Origin: CAYPAV01 sp964408805
Lineage (GTDB): Bacteria > Pseudomonadota > Alphaproteobacteria > UBA8366
Assembly (NCBI GenBank): GCA_964408805.1
Contig: CAYPAV010000006.1
Location: 62,001-126,000 of the forward strand
Direction: 5' to 3'
DNA length: 64,000 nt
The position numbers were made by a program, and so were the translations under genes. Numbering within the stretch: the stretch's first letter is position 1; each line of letters begins with the position of its first letter. Shown here one piece after another: positions 1 through 9,232 of this stretch. Below the pieces are notes generated by a model. The model was not told where the DNA came from and searched no databases. It saw nothing but the letters and a program-made list of their open reading frames with translations.

Positions 1-727
1 CTTTTGGGTCGGAGCCCGGCCGTTCCGAGGGACGGCAGAATTGTAACGCCAGAACGTCCGCGCCGTCGGGTCCAGCCCGCAAAGTGGTTAGAGATTCGCC
101 GGGCTCGATATGGATCAACGACCGTCGTGGCAAATTCGTTTCACCGCCGATCAAAGCACCTTCGCAAACCAGGTAATACTGTCCACCCCCGTCGGAGGGG
201 AGGCCGTCAGCCTCGGCGTCGGGCCCAAGACGAAAAGCAACTGCGAAGACACCGTCGGCCTGAGCCGCCATCAAGTCTTCCCGCGTAACCTCGGCCGCCG
301 CCGGCGGCGGCGCATCCGTGTCGAACACACCGGCGATGTTGCGCCCCGCGCGACCGGGCATTTTGTGTTTGTTTCCGGGCATCGGGAAGAACCCGCCGCT
401 GGAAACCGGTCGGAGCGTGAAAAAGGCGAACCCCCGCTCGGCTCCGACGATCGGCCCGTAGGGGGTATAGGCGTCGGCGTATTGAAAGGTGATCGGGCGA
501 GCCGTTTTCTTGCCCATACGACAATCGCCCTCGACCACGACCTGAAACTGGTCGACATCGTGGAAATGCGGTTCGATCCTGGCGCCCTCATAAAGGCGCT
601 CGACGAGAAAGGCCTGCGGATCGGCATCGATCGTCCCCGGACTGCCGAGATAGTCGACCCGGCGGCCGACACCACCTTTCCGCACGGTCTCCCGTGGCCT
701 TACGTCCCCGCTCGCAACCGTCCGCAT
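1..727 (-). CDS. Cupin-domain protein, 3' end cut by window edge
   Basis: Open minus-strand frame of 242 codons with no stop before the left edge, so the C-terminus is missing. ATG at 727 follows a strong ribosome site (GAGGAGGAGGGG, 7 bases upstream). Residues 53-61 read PHFHDVDQF, followed by an acidic-hydrophobic strand and Gly, which resembles cupin motif 1 with its HxH metal ligands. A second beta-rich half near residues 205-235 could be another cupin fold. It lies about 80 bases after the LLM monooxygenase gene on the same strand and is probably the last visible gene of the hyu operon. Substrate unknown. Cupin fold likely; enzymatic role not assignable. Confidence 0.75.
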   Translation of the reverse strand, partial: MRTVASGDVRPRETVRKGGVGRRVDYLGSPGTIDADPQAFLVERLYEGARIEPHFHDVDQFQVVVEGDCRMGKKTARPITFQYADAYTPYGPIVGAERGFAFFTLRPVSSGGFFPMPGNKHKMPGRAGRNIAGVFDTDAPPPAAAEVTREDLMAAQADGVFAVAFRLGPDAEADGLPSDGGGQYYLVCEGALIGGETNLPRRSLIHIEPGESLTTLRAGPDGADVLALQFCRPSERPGSDPK

Positions 728-809
728 CGTGTTCCCCTCCTCCTCGTTCAATATCGCGCGCCGCATTCTATCCGCTCCCAGCCCGCAAGCCAGTCGCGAC
801 CGAGACATT

Positions 810-1901
810 CTACTCAATCCGCAACCCTGCTTCCTTCAGCAGCGGAATCACCCGCTCGGCGAAGAATTCAAGATCGGGGGCGAAATCGAAAAAGTTGAGC
901 TGCATGCCGTCGCATCCGGCCGCCTTCAGGCGCTGGAATTGATCGACGACCTGTTCCGGTGTCCCGAATATATGGAGGTTCCCGCCAATGATCCGCTGGT
1001 TGCGCCGATGTCCGCGCCAGGAATCCTGATCGCCCTTGGTCATCGTTCCCATCAGATGATCGACCGCGGCTGCGTCCTCGCCGTCCAGAATGCGTTGCTG
1101 GACATCCCGCACCTCGGCTTCGGTCTCGCGGCAGATCACATGGGGGTTGATGACGGTGCGGACCTCGCGTCCCTCGGCCGCCGCCAGATCGCGGATGCGT
1201 TTGGTATGAGCCGGCAGCGTCTCCAGGGCATCCTCGATATCGGCGCCGCTGGGGCTGGTGATGAAGATCAGGTCGGAATATTTCGCCGCATAGGCAAGCC
1301 CCGCCTCCGACGCGCTGGCATTGACCATGATCGGCCGGCCGTGCACCGGCTTCGGCGAGACATAGGCCTCCCGCAGCGACCAATAGTCGCCCTCCCAGGT
1401 GACGTTGGCGTCCTCGCGCCAGAGACGATCGAGCATTTCGGTGAACTCGGCCGCCATCTCGTAGCGCCGGTCACGTGGGATCGCCTCCAGACCGAACATA
1501 TCGATCTCGTTCGGCCGGAAGCCGGTCACGAGGTTGAGCCCCCATCGCCCACCCGACATGTGATCCAGCGTGGCCCCGAACTTGGCGAGGTGCAGCGGGT
1601 GCCAGCCATAGAGGACATGCACCGTCGAGATCAGCATGATGTTCCGGGTCAACGCGGCAACCCCGGACGTCATCAGCATCGGGTCGAGGGAGTACTTCCG
1701 GTACTTGGTCTCGCCGCCATGGCCATCGACGCCGAGCCATTGCGCCAGCCCGAACACCAGGTCGAAGCCGATTTCATCGGCGCGAACGACCAGCCGGGCA
1801 TTGTAATCGAATCCCCAATCGGTATCGCGAGGCGCCGTCGACGGCGTCCAGCCACCGTTCTGTATCGGCAGGAACAGGCCCAGCATCAGCGGCTGGCGCA
1901 T
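810..1901 (-). CDS. LLM class flavin-dependent monooxygenase (RutA/SfnG-like)
   Basis: 363 residues. The N-terminal strand LGLFLPIQNGGW and the GGRWGLNLVTGFRPNE block are typical of the two-component FMN-dependent luciferase-like monooxygenases that include RutA and SfnG; these use FMNH2 from a partner reductase to oxygenate small N- or S-containing compounds. The C-terminus has the usual G-T-P-E-Q-V-V segment. The frame opens upstream at a TTG (1988), but that would overlap the preceding gene; ATG at 1901 (or 1886) fits the family start better. It lies downstream of hyuB-hyuA and the broken SGNH gene, which suggests a role in the same catabolic pathway. Substrate is inference only. Confidence 0.88.
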   Translation of the reverse strand: MRQPLMLGLFLPIQNGGWTPSTAPRDTDWGFDYNARLVVRADEIGFDLVFGLAQWLGVDGHGGETKYRKYSLDPMLMTSGVAALTRNIMLISTVHVLYGWHPLHLAKFGATLDHMSGGRWGLNLVTGFRPNEIDMFGLEAIPRDRRYEMAAEFTEMLDRLWREDANVTWEGDYWSLREAYVSPKPVHGRPIMVNASASEAGLAYAAKYSDLIFITSPSGADIEDALETLPAHTKRIRDLAAAEGREVRTVINPHVICRETEAEVRDVQQRILDGEDAAAVDHLMGTMTKGDQDSWRGHRRNQRIIGGNLHIFGTPEQVVDQFQRLKAAGCDGMQLNFFDFAPDLEFFAERVIPLLKEAGLRIE

Positions 1902-1972
1902 CGCCCGGACAAGCGCGCTCGATCGGTCGTCGGCCGCCAGATCGGGGGCCCGGCTCGGAGGGACGACCACCG

Positions 1973-3148
1973 CTATGACCCCACCCAATCGGAAATGCGT
2001 TCCGCAAAATGCCGTGTCGCCGCTTCGGTGGGGTGAATGTGATCGAAGAAAAGCCAGTCTTCACCCTGGAAGAAAGGATCTTCACCGAAATCGATGAAGT
2101 CGGCCCCGGCCTCGCGGGCGACGGTCTCGATCTCGCCGGAAAGCCCCCGCCAGTGGTCCCGCAAGCCGGAATCCATCAAGGACCGATAAATCGCGGGATG
2201 CACCTCGGTCGCCAAGGTCGAGAGCCGGGTCTCTTCCGTCGACAACGGTTTCTCCAGCCAAGGTAGGATCGGACCGAGTGCGATCAGCAACCGGCCGCCG
2301 AGACGCTCCCGCCAATTCAGTGCCAGGAGGGTCAGGTGGGTCCGCATGCTCTCCCGCGCATCGGTGAAGACGCGATCGGGATCGTTGATCGGCGTGCCGT
2401 CGGAAAGCTTGTGGGATTTCGGCGGTAGCGGCCGCCCCGCGGCGCCCTTGAACGTATAGCCGAAGATCGGCGGATAGGGGGCAATGTCATTTTCCTGAAT
2501 CAGGGCGAGACAGACCTCGGTCCGCTACGGAAAGAAGACGCAATACCCGCCGTCCTTAGGTGCGAAAAGTTCGAACAGAACCCGCTGCTGGAAAAGATTG
2601 AGAACCGGCATCGACAAGGAGAACCACGCGACCTCGCCGCCAACGCTCAATTGCGCTTGCAAGGTTTGGCCGTCCGACAGACCGAGGCCAAAGATGGGAC
2701 TGGAGCCGCAAACAACCCCTTTCGGCGCGTCCAGCGCCGCGAAGCCGCGATAATCGATCGTCCGGCCATTCCATACCGTCGGCCGAAACCCGTACTCGTC
2801 CGTATTCAGTGTCCGGGAGCGAAAATTCGGCTCGGCGACGAAGGTGTGATAGGGGTGCCATTTGATCCGCATGCGGTCGAAATCGGCGATCGGCGGGTGG
2901 ATTTCAGCCATCGCTCGATGCGCCCGGCCGATCCGCTGGCGTTCATTCTCTACTGGCGCATTGCCCGCCATCGCGCCCCGGATCATCGAGCCGATGCTGT
3001 CGAACTCCGCGCGGAGATCCGCATCCAATGGCGCGTCCTCGGGCACCTCTCCGAGGAGGTCGCGATATAACTGTAAGGCCTCGTCCGATCGGCCGTCCCG
3101 CAACGCGGCCTGGACCTCCGCCAACTTGTCCTTGAACGTCTCGCTCAT
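1973..3148 (-). pseudogene. SGNH/GDSL hydrolase-type gene interrupted by in-frame TAG
   Basis: Two same-frame pieces (3148-2525 and 2524-1973) form one continuous coding frame broken only by TAG at 2527-2525 (codon 208). The first part has a GSSPIFGLGLSDGQTL block, which resembles block I of SGNH hydrolases. The last part carries DHIHPTEAA, matching the Asp-x-x-His block V. The codons right after the stop read on without ATG for about 59 residues, so the second piece is not an independent gene. The stop lies where block III (Gly-x-Asn-Asp) is expected. It starts 12 bases after hyuA. An intact enzyme would act as an esterase or acyl hydrolase. A nonsense mutation is the simplest explanation; a sequencing error or readthrough is possible. 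Confidence 0.8.
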
Positions 3149-3160
3149 GACGCCCTTATC

Positions 3161-5194
3161 CTACACCCCATGCCGGCAAAGAAGGGAGCCGCTCCCATGC
3201 ACCTCGATCTCCCAATCCGGCGGAACGATCGATGTACCGCCGGCCTCCTCGATGATGGCCGGGCCGGCGCAGGTGAAACCGACGGGCATCCGGGTCCGGT
3301 CATAAATCGCGGTATCGACCCAGCCGCCGAACCAAACCGGCCGGGTTTCCGCATCGGGATCGCCCAGGGCTTCCGATCGGAAATCGACTGCGGGCTTGTC
3401 GACCAGTCCGAAGGAGACCAGTCGCACATTGACGATCTCGGCATCGTTCTCGATATCCGCATAACCGAACGTTTCCTCATGGCGGACATCGAAGGCGCCG
3501 CGAAGGGGACCGAAATCCGCCTCCCCCGGCACCCAAGGGATGGCAAGCGTGAAGGACTGTCCAGCGTAACGCATGTCGATGGTGAAATCGTGCCGGTGGC
3601 GGTCGGCACCAATTCCGTCGTCGATCAATTGTCGCGCGCCCTCTTCGCGCAATGCTTCGGCTTGTTCGGCGAGGTCGTTCGGCGAGAGTTCCGCGAGCCG
3701 CCCGCCCCATGCCTTGACGAGGTCGCGCCGAAGGTCCGCCATCAACTGCCCAAGTGCCGAAAGATGCCCCGGAAAGCGCGGCACCAGAAGCCGCGTCATG
3801 CCGAGTTCCTCCGCCACTAAAAAGCCGTGCATCGGACCCGCGCCCCCGAACGCGATCAGGGCGAAATCTCGTGGATCGAAACCGCGATGGACCGAGACCT
3901 CGCGAACGGCGCCCGCCATCTTCGCGACCGCGACGCCAAGGGCTCCTTCCGCGAGGCCGACCAGATCATCGGTGCCAAGTGGCTCCGCCACGCGCCGGAA
4001 GGCCTGCGTTGCCGCCTCGGCGTCGAGCACGAGTCCGCCCGCCAGCGCGCGGTCGGTCGGCAACCGGCCCAGCAACAGATTGGCGTCCGATATCGTCGGC
4101 GCTTCTCCGCCCCGGCCATAGCAGGCCGGTCCCGGAACCGCGCCGGCACTTCGCGGGCCGATCTGCAGTGTGCCGTCCTCGCCGAGCCAGATGATCGAGC
4201 CGCCACCGGCACCTATCGTGTGGATATCGAATTGCGGCATTTGCAAAGGATAGGCGTCGATCTGGTTGTCGTGCGACATGCGCGGCGTCAGGTCGTGAAC
4301 CAAGGCGACGTCCGTGCTGGTCCCGCCCATGTCGAAGGTGATGATATCGCGTTGATCCGCCGTTCCAGCCACATGGACCGCGCCGCCGACACCGCCGACC
4401 GGCCCCGAAAGGAAGGTCCCGACACAGCGCTCGGCGGCAACCGCGAGCGTCATCGCACCGCCGTTCGATCCCATGATGTTGACGGGTGCGGCGATACCGC
4501 CCTCAACCAACTCGCCGGACAAGGTCTCCAGATAGCCGCTCATGACAGGCGTCAAATAGGCATTCAGAACGGCTGTCGAGCTTCGTTCGAACTCTCCCCG
4601 CTCCGAGACGAGTGCGGCGGATTGAGAGACCGGCACGCCTTCCAGCCGTTCGCCCAGCCCATTCCCGGCGGCGCGTTCGTTTTCCGGATTGAGATAGCTG
4701 TTGACGAAGGCAACGGCGACCGACTCAACATCCTGCGCCCGTAGTGTCGCCGCAAGTTCGTCCAAGGCCTTCGTCTCCAGGGCCGCCAAGACGTTGCCAT
4801 CCGCCGCGATACGTTCGCTAATTTCGAACCGACGATCCCTCGGCACCAGCGGCTGCGCCCGCTGCCAGGTCGCATCGAAGAGGCCGCCGGTGAGCCGCCG
4901 CCCCTTACCGATCTCCAAGAGGTCCCGGAACCCTTTCGTGGTGACGAGCGCCGTCTTGGCGCCCCGACGTTCGAGCAGCGCATTGGTGGCGATCGTCGTC
5001 CCATGAACGAAGGCGCGAATGGTGTCGAAGTCGATCCCGAGTTCGACCAGGGCCGCTAGAACGCCGCGCCACTGTTCCCCCGGTAGCGACGGGACCTTGG
5101 CCGAAAGCAATCGCTCCGCCGTCTCGTCATAGGCAAGAAGATCGGTAAAGGTACCCCCCACATCAATGCCGACGAGGTAGCGTCCCGGACTCAT
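3161..5194 (-). CDS. hyuA: Hydantoinase/oxoprolinase subunit A
   Basis: 677 residues, full family length. The N-terminus has the actin-like phosphate motif DVGGTFTD (residues 11-18), and the central domain has FDMGGTSTDVAL, both typical of HyuA/OplaH N-terminal half proteins that hydrolyse hydantoins or 5-oxoproline with ATP. A GGGSI segment and the C-terminal beta-rich domain complete the architecture. Its ATG overlaps the stop of hyuB by four bases (ATGA at 5194-5191), indicating translational coupling and an A/B heteromeric complex. Whether the substrate is a hydantoin, N-methylhydantoin, oxoproline or a ketone (acetone carboxylase relatives share this fold) cannot be told from sequence. 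Confidence 0.94.
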   Translation of the reverse strand: MSPGRYLVGIDVGGTFTDLLAYDETAERLLSAKVPSLPGEQWRGVLAALVELGIDFDTIRAFVHGTTIATNALLERRGAKTALVTTKGFRDLLEIGKGRRLTGGLFDATWQRAQPLVPRDRRFEISERIAADGNVLAALETKALDELAATLRAQDVESVAVAFVNSYLNPENERAAGNGLGERLEGVPVSQSAALVSERGEFERSSTAVLNAYLTPVMSGYLETLSGELVEGGIAAPVNIMGSNGGAMTLAVAAERCVGTFLSGPVGGVGGAVHVAGTADQRDIITFDMGGTSTDVALVHDLTPRMSHDNQIDAYPLQMPQFDIHTIGAGGGSIIWLGEDGTLQIGPRSAGAVPGPACYGRGGEAPTISDANLLLGRLPTDRALAGGLVLDAEAATQAFRRVAEPLGTDDLVGLAEGALGVAVAKMAGAVREVSVHRGFDPRDFALIAFGGAGPMHGFLVAEELGMTRLLVPRFPGHLSALGQLMADLRRDLVKAWGGRLAELSPNDLAEQAEALREEGARQLIDDGIGADRHRHDFTIDMRYAGQSFTLAIPWVPGEADFGPLRGAFDVRHEETFGYADIENDAEIVNVRLVSFGLVDKPAVDFRSEALGDPDAETRPVWFGGWVDTAIYDRTRMPVGFTCAGPAIIEEAGGTSIVPPDWEIEVHGSGSLLCRHGV

Positions 5195-7224
5195 ATCGCG
5201 GTCGCCTCGACCCGGCGAAGTTCGATCTCCTCGCCGGGCTTCGCGCCGAGGGCGGCGATACCGAGTGGTCCAAGCTGCAATTCCTCGCCCGTCTCCCGAT
5301 CAGCCGCGATATGAACCCAACCGCGAAGCGCCGCCGCACTCTTGGATGCCGTGAGCTCGATCAAATCCCCCTCGGCCACGCCGAGGCGATCGGCCCGATC
5401 GCGCGACAGCGTGACGCGACGGCGGGGACCGTCGGCCTCGTCCTCGTTGACAGGCACTGCCGCGAGCCTCAAACGCGCCCCGCGCACCCGTGCCCGTTCC
5501 AACTCCGTCGCCGTATCATCGACCGCGCCCGCGGCGTCGAGAACGACGCCGTAGCGCGACCGCGCCCTTTCCGCATTCACATAGCCGAGATGAACGTCAC
5601 GCCGGACCCGGTCCGGCTCGCGTTTCAATGGGTCGCCATAGCCCCCGCCACCGGACGATTCCATCCGGACGATATCCCCTTTTAGCAGCGGGAAGCCGCC
5701 GACTTTCCCCGGAACCGGCGACGGCTCGATGATCTCTCCGTCGCGCACCACGACGAATCGGTTCGCGGCACCGCTATACCCGCCGGCCACGCCGAAGGGG
5801 GGAATGATCGCGTGGTCCGTCAGCACCGAAAGAGTGGCGCCATTACCCAAAATTCGAACATCGCGGCGAATGCCGCAGCCGCCCCGAAATTCGCCGTCAC
5901 CGCAGGAGTCATCGCGAAGGCCATAGCTCTCGATCCGTACGGGGCATTGCATCTCCGCTATTTCGGCCGCCTGGACGACGTTGAAGTCGCCTTCGGGAAA
6001 GGCTCGGACCGCGTGGTTGCCGTCGAGCGCCATGGTGGCGCCGGTCCCGCCGGCCGGGTACTCGTAAAGCAGATAGATATCCCCCCGATCATCCGCATCG
6101 CTCTGGCGCGGGCCCGACATATAGACGTGGTTGCCGCCACCCTTGAGATCGCCGACCAGTCGGTCCGGCAAGGCCCGCCCCAAAGCCGACGCCATCAGCC
6201 CCACCATCAGGGCTCGGCACTCGACCATGCCGCCGCAAGGCGCCGGCGGCCTTGCGTTCAGGAAACTTCCGGGCGGATTTATCACCTCGAGCGGCGTGAA
6301 CGAGCCGTGATTCACCGCCGTATGAGGATCGAGATAGGATTTGACCAGGCTGGCGACCGCGTTCAACGCCATCGCCGGGCCCGCATTCGTCGGGCCGCCA
6401 GTCTGCGGCGAGCTTCCGGAGAAATCTGCGATCAGCCGGTCACCGTCGATGGTCAGCTTCAACCGACCGAGCAACGGTTCCATTCCATGCCCATCGCTGT
6501 CGAGATAGCTTTCGGCATGGTAGGTGCCGTCCGGTATTCGGGTCAGTTGGGCGCGCATTACCGTCTCAGCGCGCGCGATCAGTTCCTCGACGGCGTCCAG
6601 GAAAGTATCTCCGCCGAATCGCTTGAAAAGACGCTGGATATGTTCCGCCGCCTTCTTGGAGGTGCCCATCATGGTGTTGAAATCGCCCCGCCGCTCGTGC
6701 TCGATCCGCATGTTGTTGAGCAGAAGATCGAGGAACGCCTCGTTCATCCGGCCGCGTTCGCAGATCCGCGTCGGCACGATCCGCATTCCCTCCTGGTAGA
6801 TCTCCTTCACCCGCCCCGACAACGACCCCGGCGTCATGCCGCCGACATCGCCCCAATGACAGCGGGTGGCGGTGAACATCGCCAGCCGGCCGTTATGGAA
6901 TATCGGGAACAGCATCAGGATGTCGTTGAGATGGGTGCCGCCGGTATAGGGATCGTTGTGAAGGAAAATGTCGCCCTCGTGGATATCGCCCTCGAAGGTC
7001 TTCACCACCTCGGCGGTCGAATAGGGGACGGCGAAGATGTGGATCGGGTTGTCGGCCTGCCCTTGGGCGATCAGCCGACCGTCAGCGGTGACCAAGGCAC
7101 AGGAGAAATCATGCCCTTCGTAGATGATCGACGAATAGGAACTGCGGATCACGTTGGCCCGCATCTCGTTGACGACGGCGACGAGCGATTCGCGGATCAG
7201 TTCGAGACGGCCGAGTTCATTCAT
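5191..7224 (-). CDS. hyuB: Hydantoinase/oxoprolinase subunit B
   Basis: 677 residues from ATG at 7224; an upstream in-frame TTG at 7251 gives nine extra residues and is less likely. The sequence has the HyuB signatures: N-terminal RLELIRESLVAVVNEM, DGRLIAQ, the HNDPYTGGTHLNDI block and ADFSGSSPQTGGPTNAG. HyuB pairs with HyuA to form the ATP-dependent cyclic-imide hydrolase. The protein is about 100 residues longer than many HyuB proteins because of a C-terminal extension (around residues 560-677) that resembles neither known catalytic domain. First gene of the minus-strand operon; the 185-base gap to the divergent cyclase gene should hold the promoters for both. Confidence 0.94.
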   Translation of the reverse strand: MNELGRLELIRESLVAVVNEMRANVIRSSYSSIIYEGHDFSCALVTADGRLIAQGQADNPIHIFAVPYSTAEVVKTFEGDIHEGDIFLHNDPYTGGTHLNDILMLFPIFHNGRLAMFTATRCHWGDVGGMTPGSLSGRVKEIYQEGMRIVPTRICERGRMNEAFLDLLLNNMRIEHERRGDFNTMMGTSKKAAEHIQRLFKRFGGDTFLDAVEELIARAETVMRAQLTRIPDGTYHAESYLDSDGHGMEPLLGRLKLTIDGDRLIADFSGSSPQTGGPTNAGPAMALNAVASLVKSYLDPHTAVNHGSFTPLEVINPPGSFLNARPPAPCGGMVECRALMVGLMASALGRALPDRLVGDLKGGGNHVYMSGPRQSDADDRGDIYLLYEYPAGGTGATMALDGNHAVRAFPEGDFNVVQAAEIAEMQCPVRIESYGLRDDSCGDGEFRGGCGIRRDVRILGNGATLSVLTDHAIIPPFGVAGGYSGAANRFVVVRDGEIIEPSPVPGKVGGFPLLKGDIVRMESSGGGGYGDPLKREPDRVRRDVHLGYVNAERARSRYGVVLDAAGAVDDTATELERARVRGARLRLAAVPVNEDEADGPRRRVTLSRDRADRLGVAEGDLIELTASKSAAALRGWVHIAADRETGEELQLGPLGIAALGAKPGEEIELRRVEATAI

Positions 7225-7409
7225 GGCGGGAAGTCCGTTCGGGTGGGGCAATCCTGATGCTGATTAAGGTAACGGCCTGGCATGGCGACATCCAGGGCTC
7301 GGACCGATGACTCGCCGACCACGGACAAGGACCCGGGCTGGTCAATCGGAAATTCGGGCGACATGATGGCTTCCAGGACGCAACGAAAGATTCGCCGGGA
7401 GGGGCATTC

Positions 7410-9206
7410 GTGGATCGTCGTTTGGCCGTAATTATGTGCGCCGATGTCGTGGGCTTCACCCGTCTGATGGAGCGGGATGAAGCGGGGACGTGGGAACGGC
7501 TGCGAGCGTTGCGCAAGACGCCGATCGACCCCGTGCTCTTGGAGCGCGGCGGCGAGATATTCAAGACTACCGGCGATGGTCTCCTGGCCGAATTCAAGAA
7601 CAGTATCGATGCGATCGAAGCGGCCGTGAAAATACAATCGGCTCTTCGCGAGCAACAACAGAGCCTGCCTACGGAGGAACGCCTGGTGTTTCGCGTCGGT
7701 ATCAGCATGGGCGATGTGATCGCGGACGGCGACGACCTGATCGGCGATGCGGTCAACGTCGCGGCCCGGCTGGAAGGCGTCTGTGAGCCGGGCGGTGTCT
7801 GTATTTCGGAAGCGGTCCACGATGCGGCGCATCGAAACATCGATATCCCTTTCGAGGATATTGGGATGGTCGAACTGCGCAACCGATCGGAACCCGTTCG
7901 GAGCTTCATATGGCGCTACGGCACCGAAGCGGGAGGGTCGAGTTCGGATTGGGAAGTAGTAGGCGGGGTCAAGCCCGCCGCCGGCCTCGAAAAGAAGACC
8001 GGCAAGGAACCGAGACTCGCTTTGACGGCACCGACGATCGCCATCTTGCCATTTCAGAACTTTTCGAGCGACGAGGAACTGGGATATTTCAGTTCGGGTA
8101 TCGCCGAGGATATCACGACCGAACTCTATCGTTTCCAAAGCTTCTCCGTGATCTCTCGCACCTCCGCCTTCATGTATGCGGGGGAATCGAAATCGGCGCG
8201 GGAGATCGGCGAAGAATTGGGTGCCCGCTACATCTTGGAAGGCAGCGTACGCAAGCTTGGAGACCGCGTGCGGATTACCGCACAGCTCATCGATATCACC
8301 GACAATGATCATGTTTGGGCTGACCGCTTCGATGTGGAATTAGCTGAAATATTCGACGTCCAAGACCAAATCGTCGCCAAGATCGTCGGCACGCTCGGTG
8401 ACGGGATCGAGCGGCACCAGCTGCAAAAGACCAAGCACTTGGAGCCCGCGGAGTTGGAAGCCTACGAATTGATGCTGAGGGGCCTGGAACTGCACAAACA
8501 GGGATACGTCTCCTACGAGCAGGCGGTGAAGATCCACGAATTGTTCGCGGATGCCGTCGAAAAGGATCCGAACTTGGGACGCGCCCGCGCCTGGAAGGTG
8601 TGCGCGGGATCGCGCCTTTGGCCGGCACGGGCCGAACCGGCGGTGATCGATGCCCATATCGACGCGGCTTTCGACGAGCTCAACAAGGCCTTGGAACTGA
8701 ACGACGACGAGCCGGAGGCGCACCGCATTTACGGCGCCATCTCCCAAATGCGCCGAGAGTTCGATCAGGCGAAATATCACATCGACAAGGCGTTGGCGAT
8801 CAATCCCAACAATTCACATGTGCTGGCCAAATCCGCGAATTTCTATTCCCATTTCGGCGAGCCGGAAAAGGCGCTCGAATTGCTCGAACGCGCGGTCACG
8901 GTCAACCCGCACCATCCGGATTGGTATTGGCAGGAATACGGGTTGGCATGTTGGGTGGGGGAGAACTATACGGCCGCGATCGAACATTTGGTCAAATTAA
9001 CAGCGCGGACGGACTTCGATCACGCCTACCTGGCCGCCAGCCACGCGGCGCTGGGAAATGTGGATGAAGCGAACAACAATGCCCGCCGTCTCAAGGCGAT
9101 CAATCCGGAGACGACGGCGGAAAGTTTCGCCGACCGCCAGCCCTTCCGTCTCGACGCGATGCGCTCGCGCTTAAAAGAGCAGCTCATGGCGGCGGGTCTC
9201 GACTGA
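7410..9206 (+). CDS. Class III adenylate/guanylate cyclase fused to TolB-like and TPR domains
   Basis: 598 residues, no membrane segment. Residues 1-170 are a class III cyclase catalytic domain with both metal aspartates (D12 in CADVVGF, D56 in KTTGDGLLAEF) and the GDAVNVAARLEG segment that carries the transition-state Asn/Arg. Residues about 209-335 start IAILPFQNFSSD and match the TolB-like N-terminal domain found in this architecture. Residues about 390-590 form TPR-like helical repeats (for example AKYHIDKALAINPNNSHV). The start is a GTG at 7410 preceded by GGGAGGGG. This arrangement is common in alphaproteobacteria and likely makes cAMP in response to protein-protein signals. Monocistronic, divergent from hyuB. 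Confidence 0.92.
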   Translation: MDRRLAVIMCADVVGFTRLMERDEAGTWERLRALRKTPIDPVLLERGGEIFKTTGDGLLAEFKNSIDAIEAAVKIQSALREQQQSLPTEERLVFRVGISMGDVIADGDDLIGDAVNVAARLEGVCEPGGVCISEAVHDAAHRNIDIPFEDIGMVELRNRSEPVRSFIWRYGTEAGGSSSDWEVVGGVKPAAGLEKKTGKEPRLALTAPTIAILPFQNFSSDEELGYFSSGIAEDITTELYRFQSFSVISRTSAFMYAGESKSAREIGEELGARYILEGSVRKLGDRVRITAQLIDITDNDHVWADRFDVELAEIFDVQDQIVAKIVGTLGDGIERHQLQKTKHLEPAELEAYELMLRGLELHKQGYVSYEQAVKIHELFADAVEKDPNLGRARAWKVCAGSRLWPARAEPAVIDAHIDAAFDELNKALELNDDEPEAHRIYGAISQMRREFDQAKYHIDKALAINPNNSHVLAKSANFYSHFGEPEKALELLERAVTVNPHHPDWYWQEYGLACWVGENYTAAIEHLVKLTARTDFDHAYLAASHAALGNVDEANNNARRLKAINPETTAESFADRQPFRLDAMRSRLKEQLMAAGLD

Positions 9207-9232
9207 CGAGAAAGAAAATTCCGGAACGGGCG

